A DNA stretch of 64,000 bases from Flavobacteriales bacterium (lineage in GTDB: Bacteria; Bacteroidota; Bacteroidia; JANQJC01): positions 44,309 to 108,308 of the forward strand of contig JANQJC010000087.1 of the NCBI GenBank assembly GCA_028281825.1, in the 5' to 3' direction. The first letter of the stretch is position 1. Every line of letters begins with the position of its first letter. The notes beneath the pieces are model-generated. The model worked only from the letters and a program-made list of their open reading frames with translations. It ran no database searches and had not been told where the DNA came from. Position numbers and translations under genes: made by a program. Positions 28,838 through 40,300 of this stretch are shown one piece after another.

Positions 28838-28910
28838 ATAATTCCGCAATTGGGATAAGAATTGGAATAAAATTTTGAACGATAATATTATGACAATTTT
28901 AAATTTATCG

Positions 28911-28940
28911 CAAATACAGTTTAATTGTAAGTTAAACAAA
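28911..28940 (-). promoter_or_regulatory. Candidate promoter for the hydrolase pair
   Basis: Reading the minus strand, TTTG (28940-28937), an 18-base spacer, then TGTATTTG (28918-28911). This is the Bacteroidota layout TTTG-N18-20-TAnnTTTG with one mismatch. It would give a leader of roughly 70 bases to the ATG at 28837, and also supports that ATG over the longer open frame. Confidence 0.42.
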
Positions 28941-29008
28941 TGTAATAAAGAATATGGTAAATCTGCCAATGACAGTGGCTGAATGTCATGAAGTTGACTA
29001 GCGGTTTA

Positions 29009-29611
29009 TTATTGGACAGGCTTGACAAACTTGCTTATCTTGTTCATCTGCTTTACTTTTTTTGTCCATTTGCCTAAGGTAATAGCTATTGACCCTCTAT
29101 GCATGTTGTAAAAAAGCACACTATTTGGGTAGACATAAGAGTACCTAAAAGTGCATCCTAAGGAACCAAGCCATGTTCTAAACCCTCCGGTAAAAACTGC
29201 TCCATGCTGCCCGCCACTTCCCATGAATTGCCAACCATAACCTGCCCCAGCAAAAAAACCAAAATAGGAGTGGAAGTTTTTTGTTGACCCATTGCCAGCA
29301 TTTATCTCACCAGTGAGAGGGATGTCAGCAAAGAAAAAGTTGGCCGCTAAATTGTCATTAGATACATGGTAGCCAAAAGAAGTTTGGGAGTTTACCGAGA
29401 AGGAAAAGTCTGTCCATCTGCTATATGCTATAAACATTGGGCTTACTTCAAAGGCAGGTAATAGCGATGACGAGCCACTTCTCTCCAGAGAATAACCAGC
29501 AGGCCCAACAGCCAAGCTGAGTCTCTTGTCGAGGGAGAATCCCTTTTGCGCCATTGTACTAAAAGCACAACATACCAAGAAAAATACAAAAAAAGCTTTT
29601 TGTGTAAGCAT
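29009..29611 (-). CDS. Secreted or outer-membrane protein of unknown function
   Basis: 200 residues from the ATG at 29609-29611; the frame also allows a TTG two codons earlier. The signal peptide is MLTQKAFFVFFLVCCAFSTMAQ. The mature chain is rich in Gly, Ser and aromatic residues with alternating strands (FHSYFGFFAGAGYGWQF, GCTFRYSYVYPN), as in a small outer-membrane beta-barrel. It ends in a basic tail (KWTKKVKQMNKISKF), which is unusual because barrels normally finish in an aromatic residue. I do not recognise a named family. It lies between the receiver-protein gene and the hydrolase pair, about 170 bases from the latter, so it is probably an independent unit. Confidence 0.65.
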   Translation of the reverse strand: MLTQKAFFVFFLVCCAFSTMAQKGFSLDKRLSLAVGPAGYSLERSGSSSLLPAFEVSPMFIAYSRWTDFSFSVNSQTSFGYHVSNDNLAANFFFADIPLTGEINAGNGSTKNFHSYFGFFAGAGYGWQFMGSGGQHGAVFTGGFRTWLGSLGCTFRYSYVYPNSVLFYNMHRGSIAITLGKWTKKVKQMNKISKFVKPVQ

Positions 29612-29684
29612 TAGCAACTGTAACGTAAAATATACACAGTATATTCTACAATAAACAGTTGCAAAGTAATAAAACTACTTCACC

Positions 29685-30140
29685 TTATTTGCTAGCAATG
29701 ATTGTTGGAGGTGTGCCAAAGAAGTACCAATACAGTTCTATCTCACTTACCGCTTTGCGAAATTTTTCTTCATCAATAGGTTTGTTGATGTAATTGTTAA
29801 TGCCTAATTTTTCTAAGGCCTTCGTTTCATCTTCATAATCAAACACAGTGAGAATTATAACCGGTATGTCAGATGTTTTTTCGTTTCTCCTGATATTTTC
29901 TAATACCTGTTGACCATGAATATATGGCAAGTTTAAGTCAAGAAGAATAAGTTTAGGAAAAGAGTTTCTATCCCTTCTATTGTATTTTCCTCTTGCGAAC
30001 AGGAAGTCAATTGCTTCTGCACCGTCTTTCACTCTCATGTATTTAGACAGTAGTCCGATTTGCCCCAAAACGCGTTCTACCATCAAAGCATCAGAATCAT
30101 TGTCTTCAACTAAGAGTATTTCAAATTTTTTTTGTCTCAT
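29685..30140 (-). CDS. Single-domain response regulator (Rcp1-like)
   Basis: 151-residue stand-alone receiver domain with no output domain. Key residues are all present: acidic pair E12/D13 in ILLVEDNDSD, phospho-acceptor D68 in LILLDLNLP, switch threonine T98 in VIILTVFD, and K120 in YINKPID. The spacing with a longer loop before D68 (RGKYNRRDRNSFPK) matches the Rcp1 subgroup, which pairs with phytochrome or other histidine kinases lacking their own receiver. No partner kinase is adjacent; the only kinases nearby are the SiaB-like protein (divergent) and the very large one at 50 kb. It should act by protein contact in a phosphorelay in the cytoplasm. Confidence 0.9.
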   Translation of the reverse strand: MRQKKFEILLVEDNDSDALMVERVLGQIGLLSKYMRVKDGAEAIDFLFARGKYNRRDRNSFPKLILLDLNLPYIHGQQVLENIRRNEKTSDIPVIILTVFDYEDETKALEKLGINNYINKPIDEEKFRKAVSEIELYWYFFGTPPTIIASK

Positions 30141-30431
30141 ATTTTTTACTCAGTGCGCACTTGTTAAAAGGATGCACACTAAAATTCAGTTGCAAAATTA
30201 CGGTGGAAACAACCCATTTGATTGAGAGATTAGATAGTTGGTAAGAAGCTTCGGATGAGTGGTTGTTTATACCAAAGTGATGAATTAATAAGTTTCATAT
30301 AAAACTTTTCAACAGTCTTTCTGAACTTCTTTTATTGAAAGAAATAGTTGCGTATTTGTTAAGATATAACTTTTCTACGTATTTTGCGTACCTCAATTTC
30401 TGACCAGAACTAAGAAAGTCATTTAAATAAG

Positions 30432-31013
30432 ATGGCAGACATGAAAAACATTCTTCAACCCCTCTCGGTGTTGGACGATATATACGGCCTCAAGCAGGCG
30501 ATGCAGGACAATAACATTATCCTTGTGTACCATGATGAGTTTACAGATGAACACTATCAAGACTTGCTGGAGCTTACTGAGCAAAAGATAGATGCTGCCA
30601 TAGCCAAGAAAAAAATAAGAAAGCGTATTTTTCACATAATGGTCGAAGCCGTTCAGAACATCTCGCGACATGCTGCAGCAGCCCCTTCAAATATCTCAGG
30701 CACGTCCATTTTTGTGTTGGGCAAGAAAAGTGACGGGTTTTTTGTGATTACAGGCAACCTTATTGAGAATGAGAATGTTGCGAAGGTGAAAGACAAGATT
30801 GAGAAGGTGAATGGCATGGGCAAGGATAGGTTGCGCGAGCTGTATAAAACAACAATGGAGCAAGAAGGCCATAATGCCGCCGGAGGTGCCAATCTCGGGT
30901 TGATAGATATTGCCAGAAAAGCGGGCGGAAAGATGGAGTATAACTTTCACCAACTGGATGAAGGTCATTCTTTTTTCACACTCAAGATAAATATTACTGT
31001 AGCTGAAGGCTAA
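30432..31013 (+). CDS. SiaB-like protein kinase (DUF6272 type)
   Basis: 193 residues, cytoplasmic. It has a GHKL-like ATP-binding fold: the N-box-like helix IFHIMVEAVQNISRHA with its asparagine, and a glycine-rich lid segment GHNAAGGANLGLIDIARKAGG. It is closest to the SiaB family known from the SiaABCD module, in which SiaB phosphorylates the small protein SiaC and a PP2C phosphatase (SiaA) reverses this to control c-di-GMP and aggregation (established in Pseudomonas). Neither SiaC, SiaA nor SiaD is in this window. It is divergent from the receiver gene across about 290 bases and lies about 290 bases before the giant adhesin in the same direction. The true start could be the ATG three codons further in. 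Confidence 0.82.
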   Translation: MADMKNILQPLSVLDDIYGLKQAMQDNNIILVYHDEFTDEHYQDLLELTEQKIDAAIAKKKIRKRIFHIMVEAVQNISRHAAAAPSNISGTSIFVLGKKSDGFFVITGNLIENENVAKVKDKIEKVNGMGKDRLRELYKTTMEQEGHNAAGGANLGLIDIARKAGGKMEYNFHQLDEGHSFFTLKINITVAEG

Positions 31014-31305
31014 CTAGCTGCATTGCTGCAGTCACACCAAGTATCCCTATGAGGGATAATTCCTTAATCTTTTAAAGGTTGTTTTCAGTGGGGTATAATA
31101 ACAATATTTCAAATTGCTTATAAATATCACAAACAGGTTGAAAACCAGTATGGTAGGCTTTTTCAATTGAAGTAACCAAGAGGGTAAAACTACCGTAAGA
31201 GGTTGGCGTGAATAATTTTTCCGATATTTCGGCTATAATTAACAGCTATAATTGTAAATTTAGCCTCTTTAACCACCATACCTATTGAGTAAAAATATAC
31301 CTTAT

Positions 31306-34300
31306 ATGAGTAGTTTTAAAAGAAGCATCGCCACGATGCTTATTCTGTTGTGTAGCACTGCCGTGTTTAATACAACTCAAGCTCAAGTTAATGTGGTAAT
31401 CGACTCGATTACAACAAGCAATCCATCATGTAACGGTTCTTGTAATGGGACGATTACTGTTGCCATCAGTGGGGGAACTGCGCCTTACATATACACTTTT
31501 GTGGCGTTTCCACAACCGATACAACAGGTAACCAGCAGTGATACTGTTTTTACCTTTACAGGAGTATGTGCTGGAAATGCTGTAATTGCAGTAGAATCGC
31601 AAAATGGAAGTAATGCCAGCCAGAGTGGTGTGGTGATTACAGACCCTCCGGTAATAACGGGAAACCCCGTAGTGACCGACGTAAATTGTAACGGGGATAG
31701 CAATGGAGCTATAGATATCACTCCTGGTGGTGGAGCTGGTGGCTATACCTTTATATGGTCTAATGGCCCTACAAGTGAGGACATCAGTGGGTTGGCAGCT
31801 GGAAACTATACCGTTACTATTACGGATGCTAATGCTTGTACAGGTGTATTTAGCTCTATAGTGAATGAGCCACCTGTGATTTCAGCGCCAGCGTCAATCA
31901 CGAATGTAGATTGTAATGGCAATACTTCAGGAGCCATAGATATTACACCTGCTGGTGGTGATGGTGGCCCTTATACCTTCCTTTGGTCAACATCAGCAAC
32001 TGCTGAGGATATAACTGGTATAGGTGCAGGCGGTTATACGGTGACTATTACAGATGGGTCTAGTTGCGTGGACTCTTTTACATACGTGGTTACTGAACCA
32101 GGCGCACTTGTATTAAGTGAGACCCATACTGATGAGACCTGTGCTGGTAATGGTGATGGCTCAATTAATTTATCAGTTTCGGGAGGTACTGCACCTTACA
32201 CTTACTCATGGAGCAATGGTCAAACCACTCAAGATATCAGCGGTATAGGCGGTGGATTATACACCGTGAATGTTACTGACGGGAACGGTTGTACTGGAAC
32301 CTTGGGAGTTACTGTTATCTCTGGTGGTAGTTTAAGCCTGTCGTTGACGGTTATTAATTCTACCTGTGGTGATAATAATGGGCAAATAGACCTGACTGTC
32401 TCGGGTAGTTCGGGCTCTTATAATGTTTCTTGGTCAAGTGGTGAATTAACCGAAGATATTTCTAACCTGCCTCCTGATACTTATACGGCGACGGTTACAG
32501 ACATCAATACTGGTTGTGTTGATTCAATTACGGCGTTAGTGTCAGATGTTGGTGGGCCTGATATTGCTGGAGTATCATCTGATGCATCTAGCTGTATTAC
32601 ACCTGATGGTGGCGTGGATATAACTGTCACTGGCGGTTCAGGTAGTTATACTTATATGTGGACACCTGGCGGTGCTACTACTGAAGATTTGACCAACGTT
32701 TCTGTTGGAACTTACACTGTTGAAGTAGTTGACCAGGTATCAGGTTGTAGCTCTTTAGCTACATTTAATGTTGATGATGCAAACCCAGTTCAAGTGGGAA
32801 TAAACATTACTGACCCTGATTGTGGAATCAATAATGGGTCAATAGATATTACACCGAGTGGTGGCTCGCCTGCTTACTCTTTCTTGTGGTCTACCGGAGC
32901 TACAACAGAGGATGTTTCAAGTTTGGGTAGTGGGGTTTACAATATTACTGTAACAGACCAGAATGGATGTGAAGGAATAGAGATAATAACCCTGAGTGAG
33001 AATAGTGCTGCAACTGTAACAGGTGTTGTTTCAGATATTTCTTGTCCAGGCTTAACGGATGGAGCTATTGACATTACAGTTTCTGGAGGCTCTGGTAGCT
33101 ATTCCTATTCATGGAGTAATGGAGCAACCACAGAAGATATATCAGGCCTGTCGGCTAATACATATATAGTAACGGTAATTGATTTGGTTTCAGGTTGCCA
33201 AACAATTGAGTCATTCACAGTTAATCTTCCTGGTCCATTTATTCAAACTATAGATATTACCCATGTTTTGTGTAATGGTGATGGTAATGGAGCTATTGAA
33301 ATAACTGTTACAGGTGGTTCAATGCCTTACGACTACCTATGGTCGCCCGACAACCAAACAACAGAAGATATTAGTGGCCTTGATGGGGGTTCATATACTG
33401 TGAACGTTACTGACAATAATGGTTGTGTGGTGGCCTCTCCAACATTAATTTTAGATGAACCAGCTGCTATTGATATTTCAGAAACGCATGTAGATGAAGG
33501 TTGTGCACAAAGTGATGGTTCCATTGACATCACAGTTACTGGAGGCTCTGCACCATATAGTTATGCATGGTCAACGGGAGCTACTACTGAGGATTTAACA
33601 GGTTTATCTGGCGGTGCATACACCGTAACGGTAACTGATGACAACGGCTGTGTAGAAACAAGGAGTATTACTATTCTTTCAACCAATGTATTGTTGTTAT
33701 CATATACTGCAATTAATCCAAGCTGCGGTGGGGCTGATGGTTCAATAGACCTTACAGTTTCCAATGGTTCAGGTACGTATACCTATAACTGGTCTACTAC
33801 AGATGTAACAGAAGATATATCAGGTTTAACAGCCGGGGCATATACTGTAACCGTTACTGACCAAGTGAGTGGCTGTATAGATTCAGTTACGGTATTCCTG
33901 TCTGATGTGAATAACATAAGTCTGACTTGGGCAATTACTCCTGCAAGTAACTGTTTGGCTTCTGATGGAGCAATAGATATTACGGTTCATAATGGTTCAG
34001 GTTCATACACCTATCTATGGAATACTGGCGCAACAACAGAAGACGTTACAGGTTTGCCAATTGGTATCCACTATGTTGAGGTGACTGACCAAGTGAGTGG
34101 TTGTACTATACTTGAATCGTTTGTAATTTTAAATGGTAATCCAATTGGAATTACCCAAAGTATTACAGACCCTAATTGCGGGGCATCAAATGGTATCATT
34201 GATTTGAGTGTTACAGGTGGTGACCCTGCATACAGCTATGTATGGTCGAATGGCGCCACGACTGAAGACCTGAATGGTATATCAGCTGGTGGATACGTAG

Positions 34301-37300
34301 TTACCATAACCGATGCGATTGGTTGTACAGAGATACACCCTTACAATATTTCAGAGTCTGGTGGCCCATTGATTACTGCTGTGGTAACCGATGTAGTTTG
34401 CCCAGGTGATGTTAACGGTGAAATTGATATTACAGTTGCTGGTTCGGGGCCTTTCTTCTATTCATGGTCAACTGGCTCAACCCTGGAGGATTTAACAGGA
34501 TTAGCGGCTGGAACCTACAACGTGTTTGTAACGGATAACGCAGGTTGTCAGGGAAGTGAATCTTATACCATAAATGAACCATTACCAATTAGTGGAAGTG
34601 TGAGCATTACTCACATAACCTGTAATGGCGATAATGATGGGGCCATAGATATCAGCTATACAGGTGGAACCATACCATATACCTATGTATGGTCAAATAG
34701 TGATACGACTGAAGATATTAGCGGCCTTGCCGGGGGTACTTATACAGTGACTATAACAGATAACAACGGCTGTGTGTTTGTGTCACCTGGATTTACCGTG
34801 ATTGACCCGCCTGTGGTTACTATCAATGAAACGCATCAGGATATTACCTGTAATGGTGATAATGATGGCAGTATAGACATTACAGTAACAGGCGGTACTC
34901 CAGGGTATACTTACTCATGGGCACCAGGTGGAATGACAAGTGAGGATTTATCAGGTTTATCAGGAGGAACATATACTGTGACGGTAACAGATGCTAATGG
35001 ATGTACTGCTACATCATCCATTACTATTCTTGAACCAGCTGTATTGATGGCCAATGTATCATCAACCAGTATTACTTGTAATGGTACTTGTGACGGAACA
35101 GCAACTGCAGCTCCAACGGGAGGTACCGCACCATATACTTATGGTTGGTCCAATGGAGCCACAACGGCAGGGATTACCGGATTATGCGCTGGAACTTATA
35201 CAGTTATCGTAACAGATGCCAATGGCTGTACTGCAGTTGACTCAGTTGCTATTACACAACCCAATGCAATCAATGCAAACATTGGCTCGACCACCAATGT
35301 AACCTGTTTTGGATTATGCGATGGTTCGGCTACCGTTAATGTGATAGGTGGTACACCTAGCTACACGTACTTATGGAATACTGTACCAGCACAAACAGGG
35401 CAAACAGCGAGTGGCTTATGCTCGGGTAATTATACAGTTACAGTAACAGATGCTAATGGCTGTACGGCAGCGGCTAGTGTTACTATTATTCAGCCTAACC
35501 AGTTAATTGCTTCGGCAAATGTCACACCTGCTTCGTGTAATGGTGTGTGCGATGGTGGTGCTGTAGCTAGTGCCACAGGCGGTACTCCTCCTTACACTTA
35601 TTTGTGGTTGCCTGGCAACCAAGCCACAATATCAATCAGTAACCAATGCGCTGGTAACTATACCCTTATAGTAACGGGGGCTAATGGTTGTGCTGATACT
35701 ATTCCAGTTGTAATTACTGAGCCAGCTGCAATAACAGGTGTGGTAACAACAACTGATGCAACTTGTAATGGTAGTTGCAATGGAACAGCTACTGTAACGC
35801 CAAGTGGTGGCACAACGCCATATACTTATGCCTGGAATGACCCAGGAAACCAAATTACACAGACTGCAACTGGTTTATGTGCTGGTACTTACAGCGTGAC
35901 TGTGACGGATGCTAATGGATGTACCTCTGTTTTCTCGGCCAGTGTAAGTGATGCTTCTACCATAGTGGTAACACCTAGCTCAACAGACGCTAGTTGTAAT
36001 GGTATTTGTGATGGAACAGCTTCAGTATCAGTAACGGGTGGTGCCCCACCATACGTTTATAACTGGTCTGTTGGAGGTTCAACCTCAAGTGTTTCAGGTT
36101 TGTGTGCAGGACCTGTTATTGTGACTATTACAGATACCAATGGTTGCCAGGAGATTGAGACGATAATTATAGGAGAGCCTTCGCCAATAACGCTGAGTAC
36201 TAGCACGACTAATGTGACGTGTAACGGGCAGTGTGATGGAACGGCTAGTGTAACTGCTTCAGGAGGTACGCCAGGGTATACTTATTTATGGTCACCGGGT
36301 AATCAGACAAGCTCATCTATAAGTGGATTGTGTGCTGGTAGCTACGCAGTTACAGTAACAGATGCTAATGGTTGTACGGAAACCGATACAGTAGTAGTAT
36401 TGGAGCCTGATAGCATTACTTTAACTGCAATAGTAACAGATGTGAGTTGTCCAGGGGCGGCTGACGGTGCTATTGACATTACTGTGATGGGCGGCACACC
36501 TCCTTATACTTATTTATGGTCTCCAGGAGGTCAAACAACAGAGGATTTAACTAACATACCTGCGGGAAGTTATTCAGTTGTAGTAACAGATGCAAATGGA
36601 TGTATGAGTAATTCATTTACCATTGGTGGTATGTTTAATGGTGGCCTGTTGCCATTGCCAGATGGAACGGGGACTTCATATAGCACCAGCATTAATATTA
36701 CAGGATTACCACCAGGGTCAACGGTGAATAGCCCTAATGATATTGCTAACATTTGTTTGGATATTGAGCACTCTTATATAGGCGACTTGACTATTTCATT
36801 GATGTGTCCTGATGGAAACGTAGTTGATTTGGTAGAGACTATTGGAATTGGTGTTCCAGGCTCTTACTTCCTGGGTGATGCCAATGACTCAGGACCTGAT
36901 GGCGTTCCCGGTACTGGGTTCCAATATTGTTTCAACAACAACCCAACCTATGGGACAATGGAGAACGAAGCTACGCTTGGCAACGTAATACCTGTAACTG
37001 ATGGTTCGGCATTGCCTCCGGGTTCATATACTTCTTTCGACCCATTGAGTGGTTTTGTGGGATGTAACATGAATGGATCTTGGACTTTAATAGTTACCGA
37101 TAGCTTTGCTTTAGATGATGGTTTCGTGTTTGATTGGAGTATTTCATTCAACAATTCAAGCCAGAGTGATACTATTCTAACTGTAAATGAGCCAACACCA
37201 ATCAGTATTGACTCAGTAGTAACGAATGCTTCATGCGGCCAATGCGATGGAACTGCGACGGTAACGCCAAGTGGTGGTACATCTCCTTACACCTACCTAT

Positions 37301-40300
37301 GGGGTAATGGCCAAACAGGTGCAACTGCAACTGGCCTATGCGCGGGTGTACATCAAGTGGATATAACCGATGCTAATGGTTGTTCGCAGACCTTTACTGT
37401 GGCTGTTGGCAATACTGGTGGCCCAACAAGTGTTACAGTTAATACAACTGATGCTACCTGCGCAAATTCATGTGATGGAGCTGCTAGTGCCACTCCTGTT
37501 GGAGGTACTGCACCTTACACCTTCTTGTGGGTGCCAGGTGGACAAACAACTAGCTCAGTTTCTGGCTTGTGTGCCGGGACTTATTATGTAGAAGTTCAAG
37601 ATAGCTCAGGCTGTATAATAACGCAACCAGTAATTATCAATGAGCCTGCTCCAATTGTAGCTAATGGTGTATTAGTGAATACTACTTGTGGAAATTGTAA
37701 TGGTAGTGTAACACTTAGCCCGACAGGTGGCGTTGCACCATACACTTATGTGTGGTCTAATTCACAAACAACATCAGCAATAACGGGACTATGTGCAGGT
37801 GCCTACACGGTAACCGTGACAGACAACAACGGTTGCTCGGATATATTTACTTTCTCAGTGACTAATAGTGATGGGCCAATGGTGTCTATCTCTTCAATGG
37901 ATGCAAGTTGCAACGGTACATGCGATGGCAGTGCAACAGCCTCTGCAACAGGCGGTACTGCTCCATACACTTATAGTTGGAGTAATGGCGATACAACAGC
38001 CACTTCAACAGGCCTATGCCCAGGAGTTTACACTATTACTGTAACTGACAATAACGGATGTGAGGGTATTAGTCAGGTGACTATTGGGGAACCTAATCCT
38101 GTGTCATTAAGTCTTGTTGTTCAGAATAGTCCGACTTGTAATGGTGACTGTGATGGAGAGTTAACCGTAATTCCTTCAGGTGGTGCATTGCCATACACCT
38201 ACCAATGGGATGACCCAGGAAACCAAAGTACAGCAACAGCAGTTGGTTTGTGTGCTGGTAACTATAATGTAACTGTGACTGACGCCAATGGTTGTACGAT
38301 AACAGGAAGTGGAACAGTTGTTGACCCCGCATTACTTACTGATACCATTACTGCAACGGATGCAAGTTGTAATGGTGTGTGTGATGGAACAGCAACAGCT
38401 ACTCCTTCTGGTGGTTCAGCTCCATATACCTATGCCTGGAATGACCCTAACAACCAAACTACACAGACTGCAACTGGCCTATGTGCAGCCACTTATATTG
38501 TGACGGTAACAGATGCTAATGGTTGTATGATTATGGATACAGTGGTTGTAACCCAACCTACTCCATTGCAAATCAACTTTACCAATGTGATGGATCCATT
38601 ATGCACCAATGTGTGTGATGGTGAAGCAACGGCAAATCCAACAGGAGGTACTGGACCGTATACTTACAGTTGGAGTAGTGGCGATACAACAGCAACAGCA
38701 GACAGTTTGTGTGTGGGTGTTCAAATTGTGACCGTTACAGATGCCAATGGTTGTACGGCGGTTGATAGTGTGACTTTGGTTGGTCCACCGCCTATTGTAA
38801 TCACAATAGTTAACCAAACTAATGTAAGCTGTAATGGTGACTGTGATGGTGAAGTTACTGTTCTTGTAACTGGTGGAACACCTGGATATGACTACAATTG
38901 GAGTAACGGTGATACCACTGTCACAGCAGATAGCTTATGTGCTGGTACCTATACTTTACTTGTTACTGACTCGGGAGGATGTTTCCAAAGTTTCACTGTG
39001 ACGATAACGGAACCAGTACCGTTAACCTTGGTGATGTCAAGCACAGATGTGACATGCAGCGGACAGTGTGATGGTACTGCGACGGTTACGCCTAGTGGTG
39101 GTACTGCTCCATACACTTATGCATGGAATGACCCTGGTAATCAAACCAGTCAAATAGCAGCAGGCTTGTGTCCAGGTGCTTATATAGTAACTGTAACTGA
39201 CTCCAATGGATGTTCAGTAGTGGATAGTGTTTCTATAATAGAGCCAACCGTATTGGATATAACACTTGATGGAGTGACCAATGCATCATGTAATGGTGTG
39301 TGTGATGGTGCTGCCGGTGTAACAGTTACAGGTGGTACTCAGCCTTACACTATCGTTTGGCTTGACTTGAACTTGTCACCTGTTGCCACTGGTGATAGTG
39401 CTACTGGCTTATGTGCTGGTACTTACATTGCTGGGGTTCAAGATGCCAATGGTTGCCAAGACTCAGTATTGGTGACTATTACTGAGCCACCAGCAATTGT
39501 GATAAACCTGAACTCCATGAATACCAGCTGTAATGGTATTTGTGATGGCTATGTAGTAGCCAATGTGACAGGTGGAGTGCCAGGTTATACTTATCAATGG
39601 AGTAGCGGCGGCGGAAATGTTGATTCGATAGGTGGTTTGTGTGCAGGCGCCTATACGGTGACTGTAACAGATACTACTGGTTGTCTGGACTCCGCTTCGG
39701 TAACGATATTGGAGCCAGATACTATTGGATATACGATTACTACAAACAACGCAACATGTAATGGTGATTGTGATGGTACTGCTACTGTGAGTGCATTTGG
39801 TGGCTCTGCCCCATATACTTATTCATGGAGTAATAGCGATACAACCGCCACTGCAGATAGCTTGTGTGCTGGTAACTATAGTGTGACGATTACGGATGCC
39901 AATGGTTGTTCTAATGTTGCTTCTAACGTCGTGATAGCAGACCCACCTGCTTTAGCAATCACAGACTCGGTAGTGAATGTGACTTGTGGTGGACTATGTG
40001 ATGGTCAGATATTCACGACAGTAACAGGAGGAACACCAGGATATACTTATGCCTGGAATGACCCAAATAATTCTTCAACTGCAAATGTATTTGGGTTATG
40101 CGCCGGTACTTATACTTTAACAGTAACTGATGCCAATGCATGTACTGCAACACATACTGTAACTATTACAGAACCTACACCGCTTGTAGTGAATGTAACT
40201 ACTGTGAATGCTAGTTGCGGCGGTGTGTGTGATGGCGAAGCTACCGTAATCATTACTGGCGGTACAGGGCCGTTTGACATATTATGGTCAACTAATGAGA

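Noticed and set aside
30335..30390. Promoter for the SiaB-like gene (TTTG ... TATTTTGC)
   Set aside because: The -7 part lacks one base of the TAnnTTTG pattern and the match could be chance in AT-rich DNA.
31041..31060. Short hairpin ATCCCT-ATG-AGGGAT after the SiaB-like gene as a terminator
   Set aside because: The stem is only 6 bp and the T run does not follow directly; too weak to call.
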